A stretch of 23,115 nucleotides of DNA from DAOUBA01 sp034432855 (GTDB lineage: Bacteria; Chloroflexota; Anaerolineae; B4-G1): contig DAOUBA010000155.1 of NCBI GenBank assembly GCA_034432855.1, positions 1 to 23,115 on the forward strand. Reading direction: 5' to 3'. Numbering within the stretch: position 1 is the first letter of the stretch; the number at the start of each line of letters is the position of its first letter. The notes beneath the pieces were generated by a model, which was not told where the DNA came from, did not search any database, and saw only the letters and a program-made list of their open reading frames with translations. This document shows, one piece after another, positions 1 to 7,428 of this stretch. The translations under genes were made by a program, and so were the position numbers.

Positions 1-110
1 ACGATCCAGGCCAACGGCAGAGCACGTCCGCGGTAGACCAGGCTCACCATTAGGGTCAAGCAGCCGCGTCCGACCTCACTGCCGTCCATCACCAATACAA
101 TCGGCAGGTG
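1..110 (-). pseudogene. IS4-like DDE transposase fragment (runs off window start)
   Basis: Read on the minus strand from position 110 down to 1, the sequence is open and encodes a peptide beginning HLPIVLVMDGSEVGRG and ending near YRGRALPLAW. This resembles the stretch around the first catalytic aspartate of IS4-type (DDE_Tnp_1) transposases. The frame stays open above position 110, but there it overlaps the oppositely oriented transposase remnant that begins near 120. It therefore looks truncated at its N-terminal side. The rest lies outside the window, so I cannot say whether the gene continues intact. Family assignment is from motif memory only. Confidence 0.5.
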
Positions 111-121
111 AGCCAGGCTCT

Positions 122-1207
122 GTAAATGGGCTGATTGCCATGCTCGCCGGGGCACACGGATTGGTTGAAGTCAACAAGCGGGTACGGCCCGATGTGGCAC
201 TGCAGCGGGCGTTCGGGCGCTCCGGCTGTGCAGAGCAATCGGTCATTCAGGATACCCTCGATGCCTGTAGCGCCGAGAACGTGGCCCAGATGGAAGAGGC
301 CATGGCCCTTATCTACCGTGTGCACAGCCGAGGATACCGCCATCCCTACCAGCAGAGACGGCAACTGCTGGACATAGACCTTACCGGGCGGCCCTGCGGG
401 CCGAAGGCGGCGTTTGCCAGTCGGGGCTACTTCCGCCACCCATGCAATCGTCAGGGACGTCAGGTCGGCTATGTCTTGGCCACCTACGAGAAGAGGTGGT
501 CGTGGAGCAGGTCTTTCCCGGGAGAGACCAGTTGCCCACTGCGTTGCGTCCCCTGGTCGAGGCGGCGGAACGCACCCTGGGGCTGGACGAGGCCAAACGG
601 CAGCGCACGATGCTGCGGATTGACTCCGGCGGCGGGAGTGTGGATCAGGTGAATGGGTTGCTGGCGCGAGGGTATCACGTCCACTGCAAAGACTACTCTG
701 GAGTACGAGCCGAGAAGTTGGCGAAGCGTGCAGGAATGGGTCACCGATCCCCAAGACCCCAACCGTCAGTTTGGCTGGGTGACCCTGCCAGCGGACGGGT
801 TGTATATCCGTCCCGTGCAGCGGGTCGCCGTCCGGTGTCGGAAGAAGAACGGGCAGTGGGGCATTGGGGTGATCCTTTCTACCCTGCCACCGGAGGAAGT
901 GTTGGAGCTGGTGGGGGAATCCGCCCAACGGGTCAACGAGCCGCAGGTCGTGTTGTGGGCCTACGTGCGGTTCTATGAGCAACGTGGCGGTGGGGTAGAG
1001 ATCGAGATCAAAGAGGACAAGCACGGTCTGGGCACGCGGCGACGGAACAAGAAGCGGTTTGCGGCGCAGCAGATGGTGGTTCTGCTGGAGACATTGGCCC
1101 ACAATATTCTGGTGTGGGCGCGCCGCTGGTTGGCTGCAACTCCCCCTGGCTGGCGAGGCCAGCCTTCCAACCGGATGAAACAGACTTTCGTCGCCTCCCA
1201 ATTATGA
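122..1207 (+). pseudogene. IS1380-like transposase remnant with two frameshifts
   Basis: Three frame segments join into one transposase-like protein. Segment one (about 122-490) reads VNGLIAMLAGAHGLVEVNKR and reaches LLDIDLTGRPCGPKA. Segment two (about 490-722) continues with REEVVVEQVFPG and MLRIDSGGGSVDQVN, then YHVHCKDYSG. Segment three (about 725-1207) has RKKNGQWGIGVILSTL, then YVRFYEQRGGGVEIEIKEDK and a KKRF..QQM tail. The DIDLTG, RIDSGG and IKEDK motifs match the D-D-E spacing of IS1380-type DDE transposases. Frame breaks near 488-492 and 721-725 make it non-functional. The C-terminal tail after VWARRWLA looks unrelated, and the next element starts shortly after. The long minus-strand ORF across this region is a shadow. 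Confidence 0.65.
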
Positions 1208-1398
1208 TATACTTGGCGCGTCAGGCACGCAAGCCGTACTTGCGCATTGGTGTCCGGGCTCACCGCCCGACCCGCGCTGCAACCTGGTTTCCGGCCACGA
1301 TGATTTCTTCTCTGGTGGCGCCTCCGGCGACCCCGATTAGCAAGCTATCTTACCCTGGTGGCCGGGCCTGACGCAATCTTTATCACAGGAGGTTACCC
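1208..1398 (+). other. IS110 non-coding leader, candidate bridge-RNA region
   Basis: The 191 bp between the transposase remnant and the IS110 start codon hold no ORF but are rich in self-complementarity. GCGTCAGGC at 1218-1226 pairs perfectly with GCCTGACGC at 1366-1374, enclosing almost the whole region. Inside are a GCAAG/CTTGC stem at about 1230-1244 and a CGGGC/GCCCG stem at about 1256-1270. In the IS110 subgroup the non-coding end upstream of the transposase encodes the bridge RNA that specifies donor and target. Size and position fit, but the guide loops cannot be assigned from a single sequence. AGGAGGT at 1387-1393 is a strong ribosome binding site 5 nt before the transposase ATG. Confidence 0.35.
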
Positions 1399-2814
1399 AT
1401 GTCTCGCGCTAAATCCACCATCCCCTCGCTCGCCCAGGGCGAAATCCGCTCTACCCAAGGTCTGCCCGTCGTCAACCCCCACGCCGCAGGCGCCGACATT
1501 GGCGCCCAACAAATCTTTGTCTGCATCCCAGGCCCCGACCAGACCCAAATCGTGCGCTCCTTCGGCATCTACACCGCCGACCTGCACACCCTCGCCGATT
1601 GGCTCGTCGAAAACGGCATCCAGACTATCGCCATGGAATCCACCGGCGTCTATTGGATCCCCCTCTTCGAGGTCCTCGAAGACCACGGGATTCACTGCTG
1701 CCTCATCAGCGGCAACCTCGCCCGTCGCCTCCCCGCCCGCCACAAGACCGATGTCCTCGACTGTCAGTGGATTCAAACCCTCCACTCCCTCGGCCTCTTG
1801 ACCGAGTCCTTCCGCCCAGACGCCGACCTCATTGCCCTCCGCTCCCTCCTCCGCCACCGCGCTCAACTGGTCGAGCACCGTTCGCCCCACATCCTGCACA
1901 TGCAAAAAGCCCTCACCCAAATGAACATCCGCCTCGACCAGGCCGTCTCCGATGTCACCGGCCAGACCGGCCTGGCCATCATCCGCGCCATCGTCGCCGG
2001 TGAGCGTGACCCCCATAAACTCGCCGCCCTGCGCAATCCTCGCTGCAAGAAGACCGAAGACGAAATCGCCCAGGCCCTCACCGGCGCCTGGCGCGAAGAG
2101 CACCTCTTCGTCCTCAAGCAATCCCTCGAATTCTACGACTTCTATACCCGCCAGATCGAAGCCTGCGACTTCGAAATCGAGCGCACCTACTCCGCCATCC
2201 GCCCCGACTGGCCTGACCCGCACCCCGACGACCGGGAGCCGCTCCCGCCCAACAAGCGCGGTTCGCACAGCAAGAACCTTTCCAAGGAGAGCGCCGTGCA
2301 CGTCCGCCAGCACCTGCGCCGCATCACCGGCATTGACCTCACCGCCGTGGATGGCCTCAGCCTCGACCTCGCCCAAAAGATCGTCAGCGAAATCGGCACC
2401 GATATGAGCAGATTCCCAACCGAGAAGCATTTCTGCTCCTGGCTCAAGTTGTCCCCCAACAACCAGATCACAGGCGGTAAGATCATCCGCTCCTCTACCG
2501 GCAAGAGCCACAATCGGGCCAGACAAGCGTTCCTGCAAGCGGCGGCTTCGGTGGCGCAGAGCGACTGTGCCTTTGGCGCCTTCTATCGCCGGCTGAAGGC
2601 CCGTGTCGGCCCTGCCCAGGCACAGGTTGCCACTGCCCACAAGATCGCCCGGGTGGTGTACCATCTGTTAAAGTACCAGGTGGAATACCGGCAGACGACG
2701 GCCCAGGAATACGAACAGCAGTTCCGCGAGCGGGAGATTCGCCATCTGCAACGTAAAGCAGCCCGGCTAGGTTTCTCCCTGACCCCTATCCCCGAAGCCG
2801 GGTCCGTTTCTTAG
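1399..2814 (+). CDS. IS110-family transposase (DEDD bridge recombinase)
   Basis: This 471-residue protein catalyses DNA recombination for IS110-type elements. The N-terminal RuvC-like DEDD domain is visible: D33 in GADIGAQQIFV, E80 in AMESTGVYW, and D118/D121 in KTDVLDCQW. The C-terminal Transposase_20 domain begins around GIDLTAVDGLS (about residue 313). It includes FCSWLKLSPNNQITGGKI and the SSTGKSHNRAR serine region used for catalysis in this family. A basic helix follows (KIARVVYHLLKY). The ATG has AGGAGGT 5 nt upstream. No internal stop is present and the length is at the long end for the family, so it may be active. The long antisense ORF is a shadow of its GC-rich third positions. Confidence 0.95.
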   Translation: MSRAKSTIPSLAQGEIRSTQGLPVVNPHAAGADIGAQQIFVCIPGPDQTQIVRSFGIYTADLHTLADWLVENGIQTIAMESTGVYWIPLFEVLEDHGIHCCLISGNLARRLPARHKTDVLDCQWIQTLHSLGLLTESFRPDADLIALRSLLRHRAQLVEHRSPHILHMQKALTQMNIRLDQAVSDVTGQTGLAIIRAIVAGERDPHKLAALRNPRCKKTEDEIAQALTGAWREEHLFVLKQSLEFYDFYTRQIEACDFEIERTYSAIRPDWPDPHPDDREPLPPNKRGSHSKNLSKESAVHVRQHLRRITGIDLTAVDGLSLDLAQKIVSEIGTDMSRFPTEKHFCSWLKLSPNNQITGGKIIRSSTGKSHNRARQAFLQAAASVAQSDCAFGAFYRRLKARVGPAQAQVATAHKIARVVYHLLKYQVEYRQTTAQEYEQQFREREIRHLQRKAARLGFSLTPIPEAGSVS

Positions 2815-2836
2815 CAACCTGTTCCCGAGTAGCAAA

Positions 2837-3016
2837 ATGGGGTCTCTTGCGCTGGGTACGGGATGTTTGCAGGTTAATGGCTTGATCGTGTTCCATGCTG
2901 CCACCGTTGTTCAAATCGTGCTCAACAAGGGAGACCCTCTGGCAAAAGAACTATGCTCTGGCCTTGCTGACCTGCTGGCTCCGGAGCAAGTAGCCGTTAT
3001 TTTGGGCGAAATTTAG
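2837..3016 (+). CDS. 59-codon ORF of unknown function, possible gene remnant
   Basis: An ATG at 2837 opens a 59-residue frame ending at TAG 3014-3016. The peptide is protein-like in composition: MGSLALGTGCLQVNGLIVFH, then VVQIVLNKGDPLAKELC and ADLLAPEQVAVILGEI at the end. I do not recognise the family. There is no clear ribosome binding site, and it starts only 22 nt after the IS110 stop. It could be the 3' end of a gene cut by the IS110 insertion, part of the IS right end, or a chance ORF. Confidence 0.2.
   Translation: MGSLALGTGCLQVNGLIVFHAATVVQIVLNKGDPLAKELCSGLADLLAPEQVAVILGEI
2840..2937. repeat. Imperfect inverted repeat downstream of IS110
   Basis: GGGTCTCTTG at 2840-2849 is complementary to CAAGGGAGACCC at 2926-2937 apart from two extra G residues. 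The arms enclose about 76 bp. The arrangement could be the end structure of a small element or a folded RNA. Both arms also lie within the 59-codon ORF, and no other copy is present in the window. Confidence 0.35.
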
Positions 3017-3029
3017 GTAGCTGAGCGCC

Positions 3030-3052
3030 GCCGTGTGCTCAAAGCACACGGC
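3030..3052. repeat. Perfect 10-bp hairpin
   Basis: GCCGTGTGCT (3030-3039) and AGCACACGGC (3043-3052) form a perfect 10-bp stem with a CAA loop. No T-run follows, so it is not a classical intrinsic terminator on the plus strand. It is the first of a run of palindromes in this intergenic region. Confidence 0.7.
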
Positions 3053-3081
3053 TAAGCCAGATGAAAGCCTGCTGGGCTGTA

Positions 3082-3227
3082 ACTACTCAGTCTCTGTCAT
3101 TGCGAGGGCGCGGAGCGCCCGAAGCAATCTCCGAGAGATGGAATGAGATTGCTTCGCCGCCTCCGGCGGCTCGCAATGACAGCATTGGGCGCTGGTGTGT
3201 CAAGGTTGGGCCACCAGGCTGAGTAGT
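3082..3227. repeat. Nested palindromic element of the TCATTGCGAG type
   Basis: Three nested arms are visible. The outermost is ACTACTCAG (3082-3090) against CTGAGTAGT (3219-3227). Inside it, TGTCATTGCGAG (3095-3106) pairs perfectly with CTCGCAATGACA (3170-3181). Innermost, GAAGCAATCTC (3121-3131) pairs with GAGATTGCTTC (3145-3155). Short GC palindromes sit on each arm. The TCATTGCGAG...GAAGCAATCT wording matches a palindromic repeat I recall as widespread in many bacterial genomes. It behaves like a non-autonomous, MITE-like element and has no coding capacity. Confidence 0.7.
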
Positions 3228-3244
3228 AACGCTGGGCTTTTTTC

Positions 3245-3390
3245 AGCCCCCGAAGGGGGCTTTCACTTGTTCAGCCCGGTGCTTTAGCCGGGCGCAGGGC
3301 GGTAAACGATTCTCCCCCAAGTGCTACATGCGCCCATTGAACGCCCCTTTAGCGGGCGTTGTATCCGTAGCCTGGCGATTTATCGCCAGG
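3245..3390. repeat. Cluster of four short hairpins
   Basis: Four separate stem-loops follow one another: AGCCCCC/GGGGGCT with loop GAA (3245-3261); GCCCGG/CCGGGC (3274-3293); AACGCCC/GGGCGTT (3340-3360); CCTGGCGA/TCGCCAGG with loop TTTA (3371-3390). The last three have a TTTA or CTTTAG core in the loop while the stems differ, as in REP-like families whose stems co-vary. The first has TTTCACTT after it and could also act as a weak terminator. From 3391 to 3551 I see only a 12-bp palindrome and the next gene's ribosome binding site. Confidence 0.6.
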
Positions 3391-3497
3391 CGGCAGGTGC
3401 AGATACGGGCAGCTGGTTTTTCAAGACAGCTCAAAGTGCAAATCAATTTTGGGGCGAAGATGAACCATCCCCAGAGACTATCGTAGAAATCGGCGTC

Positions 3498-3509
3498 AGA
3501 GACGTCTCT
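3498..3509. promoter_or_regulatory. 12-bp perfect palindrome upstream of sensor gene
   Basis: AGAGACGTCTCT is a perfect 12-bp palindrome 42 nt before the hybrid kinase start codon. It could be an operator. A few palindromes of this size are expected by chance in 23 kb, so the assignment is weak. I found no convincing -35/-10 pair beside it. Confidence 0.15.
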
Positions 3510-3551
3510 TACCGCAGTTTTGTACCGGAAACTAGTTGAGGGGGTGAGATC

Positions 3552-4664
3552 ATGGATGGTCAACGCATTCTGATCGTAGAAGACGACGAGTTGCTCCGGG
3601 CTGCGCTCCGCGATGTCCTGGAAAGCGAGGGTTTTTCCATGCTGGATGCTGCCAATGGAACAGAAGCGTTACAGATAATGAAGGACTCACGGCCCGATCT
3701 GATCGTGGCGGACATTATGATGCCCCAGATGAACGGCTATGACTTTTACGTGGCTGTCCGTGCCTGCCCGGATTGGGTGACCATCCCCTTCATCTTCCTG
3801 ACCGCCCGGGCGGAGAAAAGTGACGTGTTACTGGGCAAGGACCTCGGAGCCGAAGATTATATCACCAAACCCTTCGATCTCCAGGAGTTGCTGACAGTCA
3901 TCCGCGCGCGCCTCCGGCGGGCGCGGGCCATCCGCCAGGTCACCGAGGTCGAGTTCGATCAACTGAAGCAGCAGATCATCAATGCGCTGGGTCACGAGTT
4001 GCGCACCCCGCTCACGGCCGTCCTGGGCTACACTGACCTGGCGCTGGAAGATGTTGTCTCACTTACACCGGAGGCCCTTCACGAATACCTGGCGGCGATC
4101 AAAGCAGGAGCCGACCGGCTGGTTCGCCTGGCGGAGAATTTTATGATGCTGTTGCGGCTGGACTCGGGCCAGGCGGCCAAAGAGTTCGAACTGTTATCTC
4201 GGGTGCGTCGTGACCTAGGAGCGATCGTGGAGCGCACGGTAAGGCAGTACGAGCCGCGGGCGGCCGCTCAAGGCGTGATGCTGGAGAGCCGAGTGGCCCA
4301 AGGTCTCCCCCCGGTCAGGCTGTGCGAGCCTTTCTTCGTGGACGCGCTGGAGCGGCTGATAGACAATGGGATCAAGTTCTCGCTGGGGGCGAATAAGCGC
4401 GTGACGGTGAGTGCAGAGTCGGCAGGAGAATGGGCCGAAATCGCCGTCAGCGACGAAGGGATCGGCATTCCCCCGGGCGAGATGCCCCACCTCTTCGAGC
4501 GTTTCCGGCAGATTGGGCGGGAAAAGACAGAACAGCAGGGCACCGGGCTGGGGCTGGCTATCGCTTGCGAATTGACCCGCCTGCACAGCGGCGAGATCAC
4601 CGTGAGGAGCCAGCCCAACGCCGGCAGCACGTTCACCATCCGGTTGCCCGCGTTCCAGGCATGA
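3552..4664 (+). CDS. Hybrid response regulator / histidine kinase
   Basis: This 370-residue cytoplasmic signalling protein has the order REC, HisKA, HATPase_c. The receiver domain (about 1-122) shows the acidic pair D11/D12, phospho-acceptor D54 in IVADIMMPQMNGY, T84 and K106 in DYITKPF. The HisKA helix has H148 in ALGHELRTPLTAVLGY. The ATPase domain has the N box LIDNGIKFS (N272), G1 box DEGIGI (D301), F box FERF (315-318) and G2 box GTGLGLAI (330-337). All key residues are intact. It has no membrane segment or obvious sensory domain, so it probably relays a phosphate from another kinase. GAGGGGGTGAG just before the ATG is a clear ribosome binding site. Its stop overlaps an ATGA at 4661, so coupling to the next gene is possible. 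Its target is unknown. Confidence 0.93.
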   Translation: MDGQRILIVEDDELLRAALRDVLESEGFSMLDAANGTEALQIMKDSRPDLIVADIMMPQMNGYDFYVAVRACPDWVTIPFIFLTARAEKSDVLLGKDLGAEDYITKPFDLQELLTVIRARLRRARAIRQVTEVEFDQLKQQIINALGHELRTPLTAVLGYTDLALEDVVSLTPEALHEYLAAIKAGADRLVRLAENFMMLLRLDSGQAAKEFELLSRVRRDLGAIVERTVRQYEPRAAAQGVMLESRVAQGLPPVRLCEPFFVDALERLIDNGIKFSLGANKRVTVSAESAGEWAEIAVSDEGIGIPPGEMPHLFERFRQIGREKTEQQGTGLGLAIACELTRLHSGEITVRSQPNAGSTFTIRLPAFQA

Positions 4665-4696
4665 CGCGCTCCGGACAATCTCGACCCACGAAACGC

Positions 4697-4725
4697 TTGT
4701 CCAAATGCCCTCTTTCTGTTATCAT
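4697..4725 (+). promoter_or_regulatory. Putative leaderless promoter of surE
   Basis: TTGTCC (4697-4702) and TATCAT (4720-4725) are separated by 17 nt, matching the sigma-70 consensus at 4/6 and 5/6 positions. Transcription from it would start about 7 nt later, essentially at the GTG at 4733. A leaderless mRNA is therefore possible. Confidence 0.5.
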
Positions 4726-4732
4726 TGCGCCT

Positions 4733-5548
4733 GTGTCGAGTCAAGCGCCCCTGATCGTGATCACCAACGACGATGGCATCGCCTCACCAGGGCTGCGCGC
4801 AGCGGCGCGGGCCGCCCTGCCGTTGGGCGAGATCATCGTTGCCGCTCCCACCCAACAGTGGTCGGGCGCGGGACGCAGCATGCCCGCGAGCACAGGCTGC
4901 ATCTTTCCTTATCCCCTGGAGGTAGATGGCCGGTCCATCGTCGCCTACCAGGTGGATGCCTCGCCGGCGCTGGTCGTCTTGCACACCCTGTTCGAACTCG
5001 TCCCGCGCCGTCCCGCGCTTCTGATCTCGGGTATCAATTACGGCGAGAACCTGGGTAGCGATGTGACCATCTCCGGCACTGTGGGCGCGGCGTTGCAGAG
5101 CGCCGTCTGTGGCATCCCGGCTCTGGCCGCCTCGCTCCAGACGCCCAAGGAAACGCACGCCAACCCCTCCGACGAGGTGGATTTCACTGCCGCGATCCAC
5201 TTTGTACGCTTGTTCGCCCGCTGGATGCTAGAGACGTCCCTCCCCTTCGATGTGGACGTGCTCAAGGTGGACGTGCCCGCCGACGCCACGCCGGAGACCC
5301 CCTGGCGCTTGGCGCGTGCTTCGCGCCGACCCTACTTCGCCACCATTCCGCCCCGCCGAGACAACCTGGCAGAACCGTTGAGGCTCGACTATCAACAATT
5401 GCCCCATCCCGAACAGTGCGAGGCCGATTCCGACATCTACACTCTGGTCGTGGAGCGCGCCGTTTCCGTCGTGCCTCTGAGCGTGGATTTGACCAGCCGG
5501 GCCGATTTCGGCGAGATCGAGGCGCTGCTGAGGAGAAATGAGCTGTGA
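4733..5548 (+). CDS. surE: 5'/3'-nucleotidase SurE
   Basis: This metal-dependent phosphatase acts on nucleoside 5'- and 3'-monophosphates and is cytoplasmic. From the chosen GTG the protein has 271 residues. The SurE signature is near the N-terminus: ITNDDGIASPG with metal ligands D13/D14. The family serine lies in WSGAGRSM (S44) and the family asparagine in LISGINYGENLG (N102), followed by SDVTISGTVGAA. I chose GTG 4733 because SurE proteins begin only a few residues before TNDDG and the promoter-like sequence ends just upstream. An ATG at 4661, overlapping the kinase stop, would add a basic 24-residue extension and is the alternative. The last codons overlap the next gene (GTGA), which suggests co-transcription with the glycosyltransferase. 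That is not a known functional link. Confidence 0.88.
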   Translation: MSSQAPLIVITNDDGIASPGLRAAARAALPLGEIIVAAPTQQWSGAGRSMPASTGCIFPYPLEVDGRSIVAYQVDASPALVVLHTLFELVPRRPALLISGINYGENLGSDVTISGTVGAALQSAVCGIPALAASLQTPKETHANPSDEVDFTAAIHFVRLFARWMLETSLPFDVDVLKVDVPADATPETPWRLARASRRPYFATIPPRRDNLAEPLRLDYQQLPHPEQCEADSDIYTLVVERAVSVVPLSVDLTSRADFGEIEALLRRNEL

Positions 5549-7428
5549 GACGGTGGGCGTGGGCGGTGGTTGCCGTGGTGTGGCTGGCATTTGGCATGCG
5601 GGCATTTTGGCTGGATCGCCAGTTCCTGTGGTGGGACGAGGGCCTAAACGTGTATCTGGCTAACCGGCCCCTGCTAGCCGTATTCGACGAGATGCAAGCC
5701 ACCCATTACACCGACCCGCCGATTTACAACCTGGCGCTGAGCGGATGGAGGGTACTGGCAGGCAATTCACCCTATGCTGTACGCTTCTTCTCCGTGTTAG
5801 CAGGAGCGGCAACGGTCGCCCTCACCTGGGCCGCCGGATGCTGGCTTACGGAAAAGAGAACGGCACTGCTGGCTACAATACTCGTCGCCCTATCTCCAAT
5901 GCAGGTACACTTCGCCCGTGAAACTAAGGGCTACGCCTTCGCCACGGTTTTCGCACTGTTCTCGGTCTACGCCTGGGGGCGCATGTTGGGATATTCCGGC
6001 GACGGGGCGCGTCCGGGCAACCGCGCCTGCCGGTGGCTCGCCTACGTGCTGAGCACGCTTGCCGCCGTGGGGACACACTACTATCTGGGACTGCTCGTCG
6101 CCTGGCAGGGGCTTTGGACGGCGGGCGGTGCAGTGCTGGCACTCAGAAGCCCGGCCCGCCGCGTGGCGCTTGGGCGGCTGGGGCAGTGGTGCGCGGCGGC
6201 AGCGGCAGCCCTCTTGCCGCTCGCGCTGTGGGCCGGGGCCACGTTCGATAGCGCCGTGCGCGGAGCGAAAGGGGTTTCCGTCGCAGAGCCGCTGCCCCTG
6301 TTCGAGTACCTGGGCCGCATGCTGAGCGCGTTCGGCGCCGGGGCGGGTGCGGAAGGCGCTATTGCCCTGGGAGGCGGCTGCGCAATGGTGCTCCTCATCG
6401 CCAGCGGCATGCTGGCCCGCCACAAGCCGGTTTTCCTGTTGGCCTGGTTCGCCGTGCCATTGCTGGCTGCCTACCTGGTGCAATCGGCCTATTCGTTCTT
6501 CTACCCCCGCTTTCTGCTCTATCTGGGTCCACCCTGTTATCTGCTGGCGGGGCTGGGCATCACGACGCTGGGACAACGTTCGCGGACGCTTGCGGGCGTC
6601 GCGGCGCTCGTACTCATCGGCCTGTCGCTGCCCGGCCTGGCGCGCACTTACGCCGGGCCGCCGCTTGCGCCGGTGAGCGAGGACGAGGACCCCCGGCCAC
6701 TCGTGGCCCACTTGCGCGCGGCATCACGGCCGGGCGATGGGCTGGCCTACAGTTATATCTGGCAGGTGGGGTATATGCTGAGTTACGCTCCGGAGATGCG
6801 CCTGCCGTTCTATCGGGCTCACTACACACCCCAGAATGTCGGTCCAGAACTGGAGGCTATCTTTGCCGCTCATCCACGATTGTGGCTGCTCAGTTACCGC
6901 ATTGCTGCCGAAAACCCGGCCAATCTTCCGGGCTCGTGGCTGGAGAACGAGGCATACCGAGTGGAAAGCAACTGGTACGGGCCGCATCACCTGGCCCTGT
7001 ATCTGACGCCGGATTGGCGGATGCCAGGGGTCGGGCCGGACGAAGGGATCGCCACCTTTGGCGGGCAGATCGAACTGCGCTACCCGCAAATTGACGCGCG
7101 GTTGCAGCCTGGCGACGTGCTTGCCCTGCCGTTGCGCTGGCGTGCCCTGGCTGCGATCCGAGAAGAGTACCACGTCTTCGTCCACCTGGGGCTGACCGGC
7201 TTCCCTCCGTCGGCTCAAAACGATGGCCCGCTGCAAGCCCCCACCGACACGTGGGACGCGGGGCAGGAGGTACTCGACCGGCGGGCGCTGGTGTTGCCGG
7301 ACGCTCTGCCGGCAGGTCGCTATCAGGTATTTGTTGGGTTGTATTGCCCTCTGGATGGTAATCGTCTGTCCGTGGACGGGCAGGGTACAGATATCTTGCC
7401 CATTGGTGAGGTATATGTCGCACCATAG
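5545..7428 (+). CDS. GT39-type membrane glycosyltransferase A with C-terminal beta module
   Basis: This 627-residue polytopic protein is probably a GT-C transferase using a lipid-linked sugar on the outer face of the membrane. After the first membrane helix, the FLWWDEGLNVYLA loop carries the D31-E32 pair typical of PMT/ArnT-type GT39 enzymes. A second extracytoplasmic loop has HFARETKGYAF (E126), also typical. Hydrophobic helices run to about residue 375. A soluble part follows, ending in a beta-rich module (about 498-627) with PGDVLALPLRWRA, YHVFVHLG and GRYQVFVGLYCPLDG. Related modules end the neighbouring proteins. The GTG start overlaps the surE stop and has AGGAGA 8 nt upstream. Acceptor and sugar are unknown. 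Confidence 0.85.
   Translation: MRRWAWAVVAVVWLAFGMRAFWLDRQFLWWDEGLNVYLANRPLLAVFDEMQATHYTDPPIYNLALSGWRVLAGNSPYAVRFFSVLAGAATVALTWAAGCWLTEKRTALLATILVALSPMQVHFARETKGYAFATVFALFSVYAWGRMLGYSGDGARPGNRACRWLAYVLSTLAAVGTHYYLGLLVAWQGLWTAGGAVLALRSPARRVALGRLGQWCAAAAAALLPLALWAGATFDSAVRGAKGVSVAEPLPLFEYLGRMLSAFGAGAGAEGAIALGGGCAMVLLIASGMLARHKPVFLLAWFAVPLLAAYLVQSAYSFFYPRFLLYLGPPCYLLAGLGITTLGQRSRTLAGVAALVLIGLSLPGLARTYAGPPLAPVSEDEDPRPLVAHLRAASRPGDGLAYSYIWQVGYMLSYAPEMRLPFYRAHYTPQNVGPELEAIFAAHPRLWLLSYRIAAENPANLPGSWLENEAYRVESNWYGPHHLALYLTPDWRMPGVGPDEGIATFGGQIELRYPQIDARLQPGDVLALPLRWRALAAIREEYHVFVHLGLTGFPPSAQNDGPLQAPTDTWDAGQEVLDRRALVLPDALPAGRYQVFVGLYCPLDGNRLSVDGQGTDILPIGEVYVAP

Larger units (their letters stand above)
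1208..2836 (+). mobile_element. IS110-family insertion sequence (ends not fixed)
   Basis: This unit comprises a 191-bp non-coding leader, the DEDD transposase gene and a short tail. IS110-family elements usually lack clear terminal inverted repeats and often make no target duplication, so the exact ends cannot be read from one copy. The left edge follows the truncated IS1380-like remnant. The right edge is placed arbitrarily just after the transposase stop. Comparison with an empty site or other copies would set the ends. Confidence 0.45.

Noticed and set aside
89..1201. 370-codon minus-strand ORF
   Set aside because: It lies antisense to the transposase remnant, has no recognisable domain, and is explained as a shadow of GC-rich coding sequence.
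1393..2664. 423-codon minus-strand ORF
   Set aside because: Antisense to the intact IS110 transposase; Gly/Val/Ala-rich shadow composition.
3245..3261. Intrinsic terminator after the IS110 region
   Set aside because: Stem is good but the following sequence is TTTCACTT, without a proper T-run. Kept as a hairpin only.
3321..3539. 72-codon plus-strand ORF before the hybrid kinase
   Set aside because: Its first third is translated hairpin repeats (3340-3390), there is no ribosome binding site, and the rest shows no family motif.
4268..4744. Minus-strand ORFs opposite the kinase ATPase domain
   Set aside because: Shadows; all HATPase boxes are on the plus strand.
7223..7414. N-terminal extension of the first PTPS-related gene
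   Set aside because: The in-frame start at 7223 would overlap the preceding gene by about 200 nt, and its peptide has no similarity to the paralogs. ATG 7415 gives a normal N-terminus.
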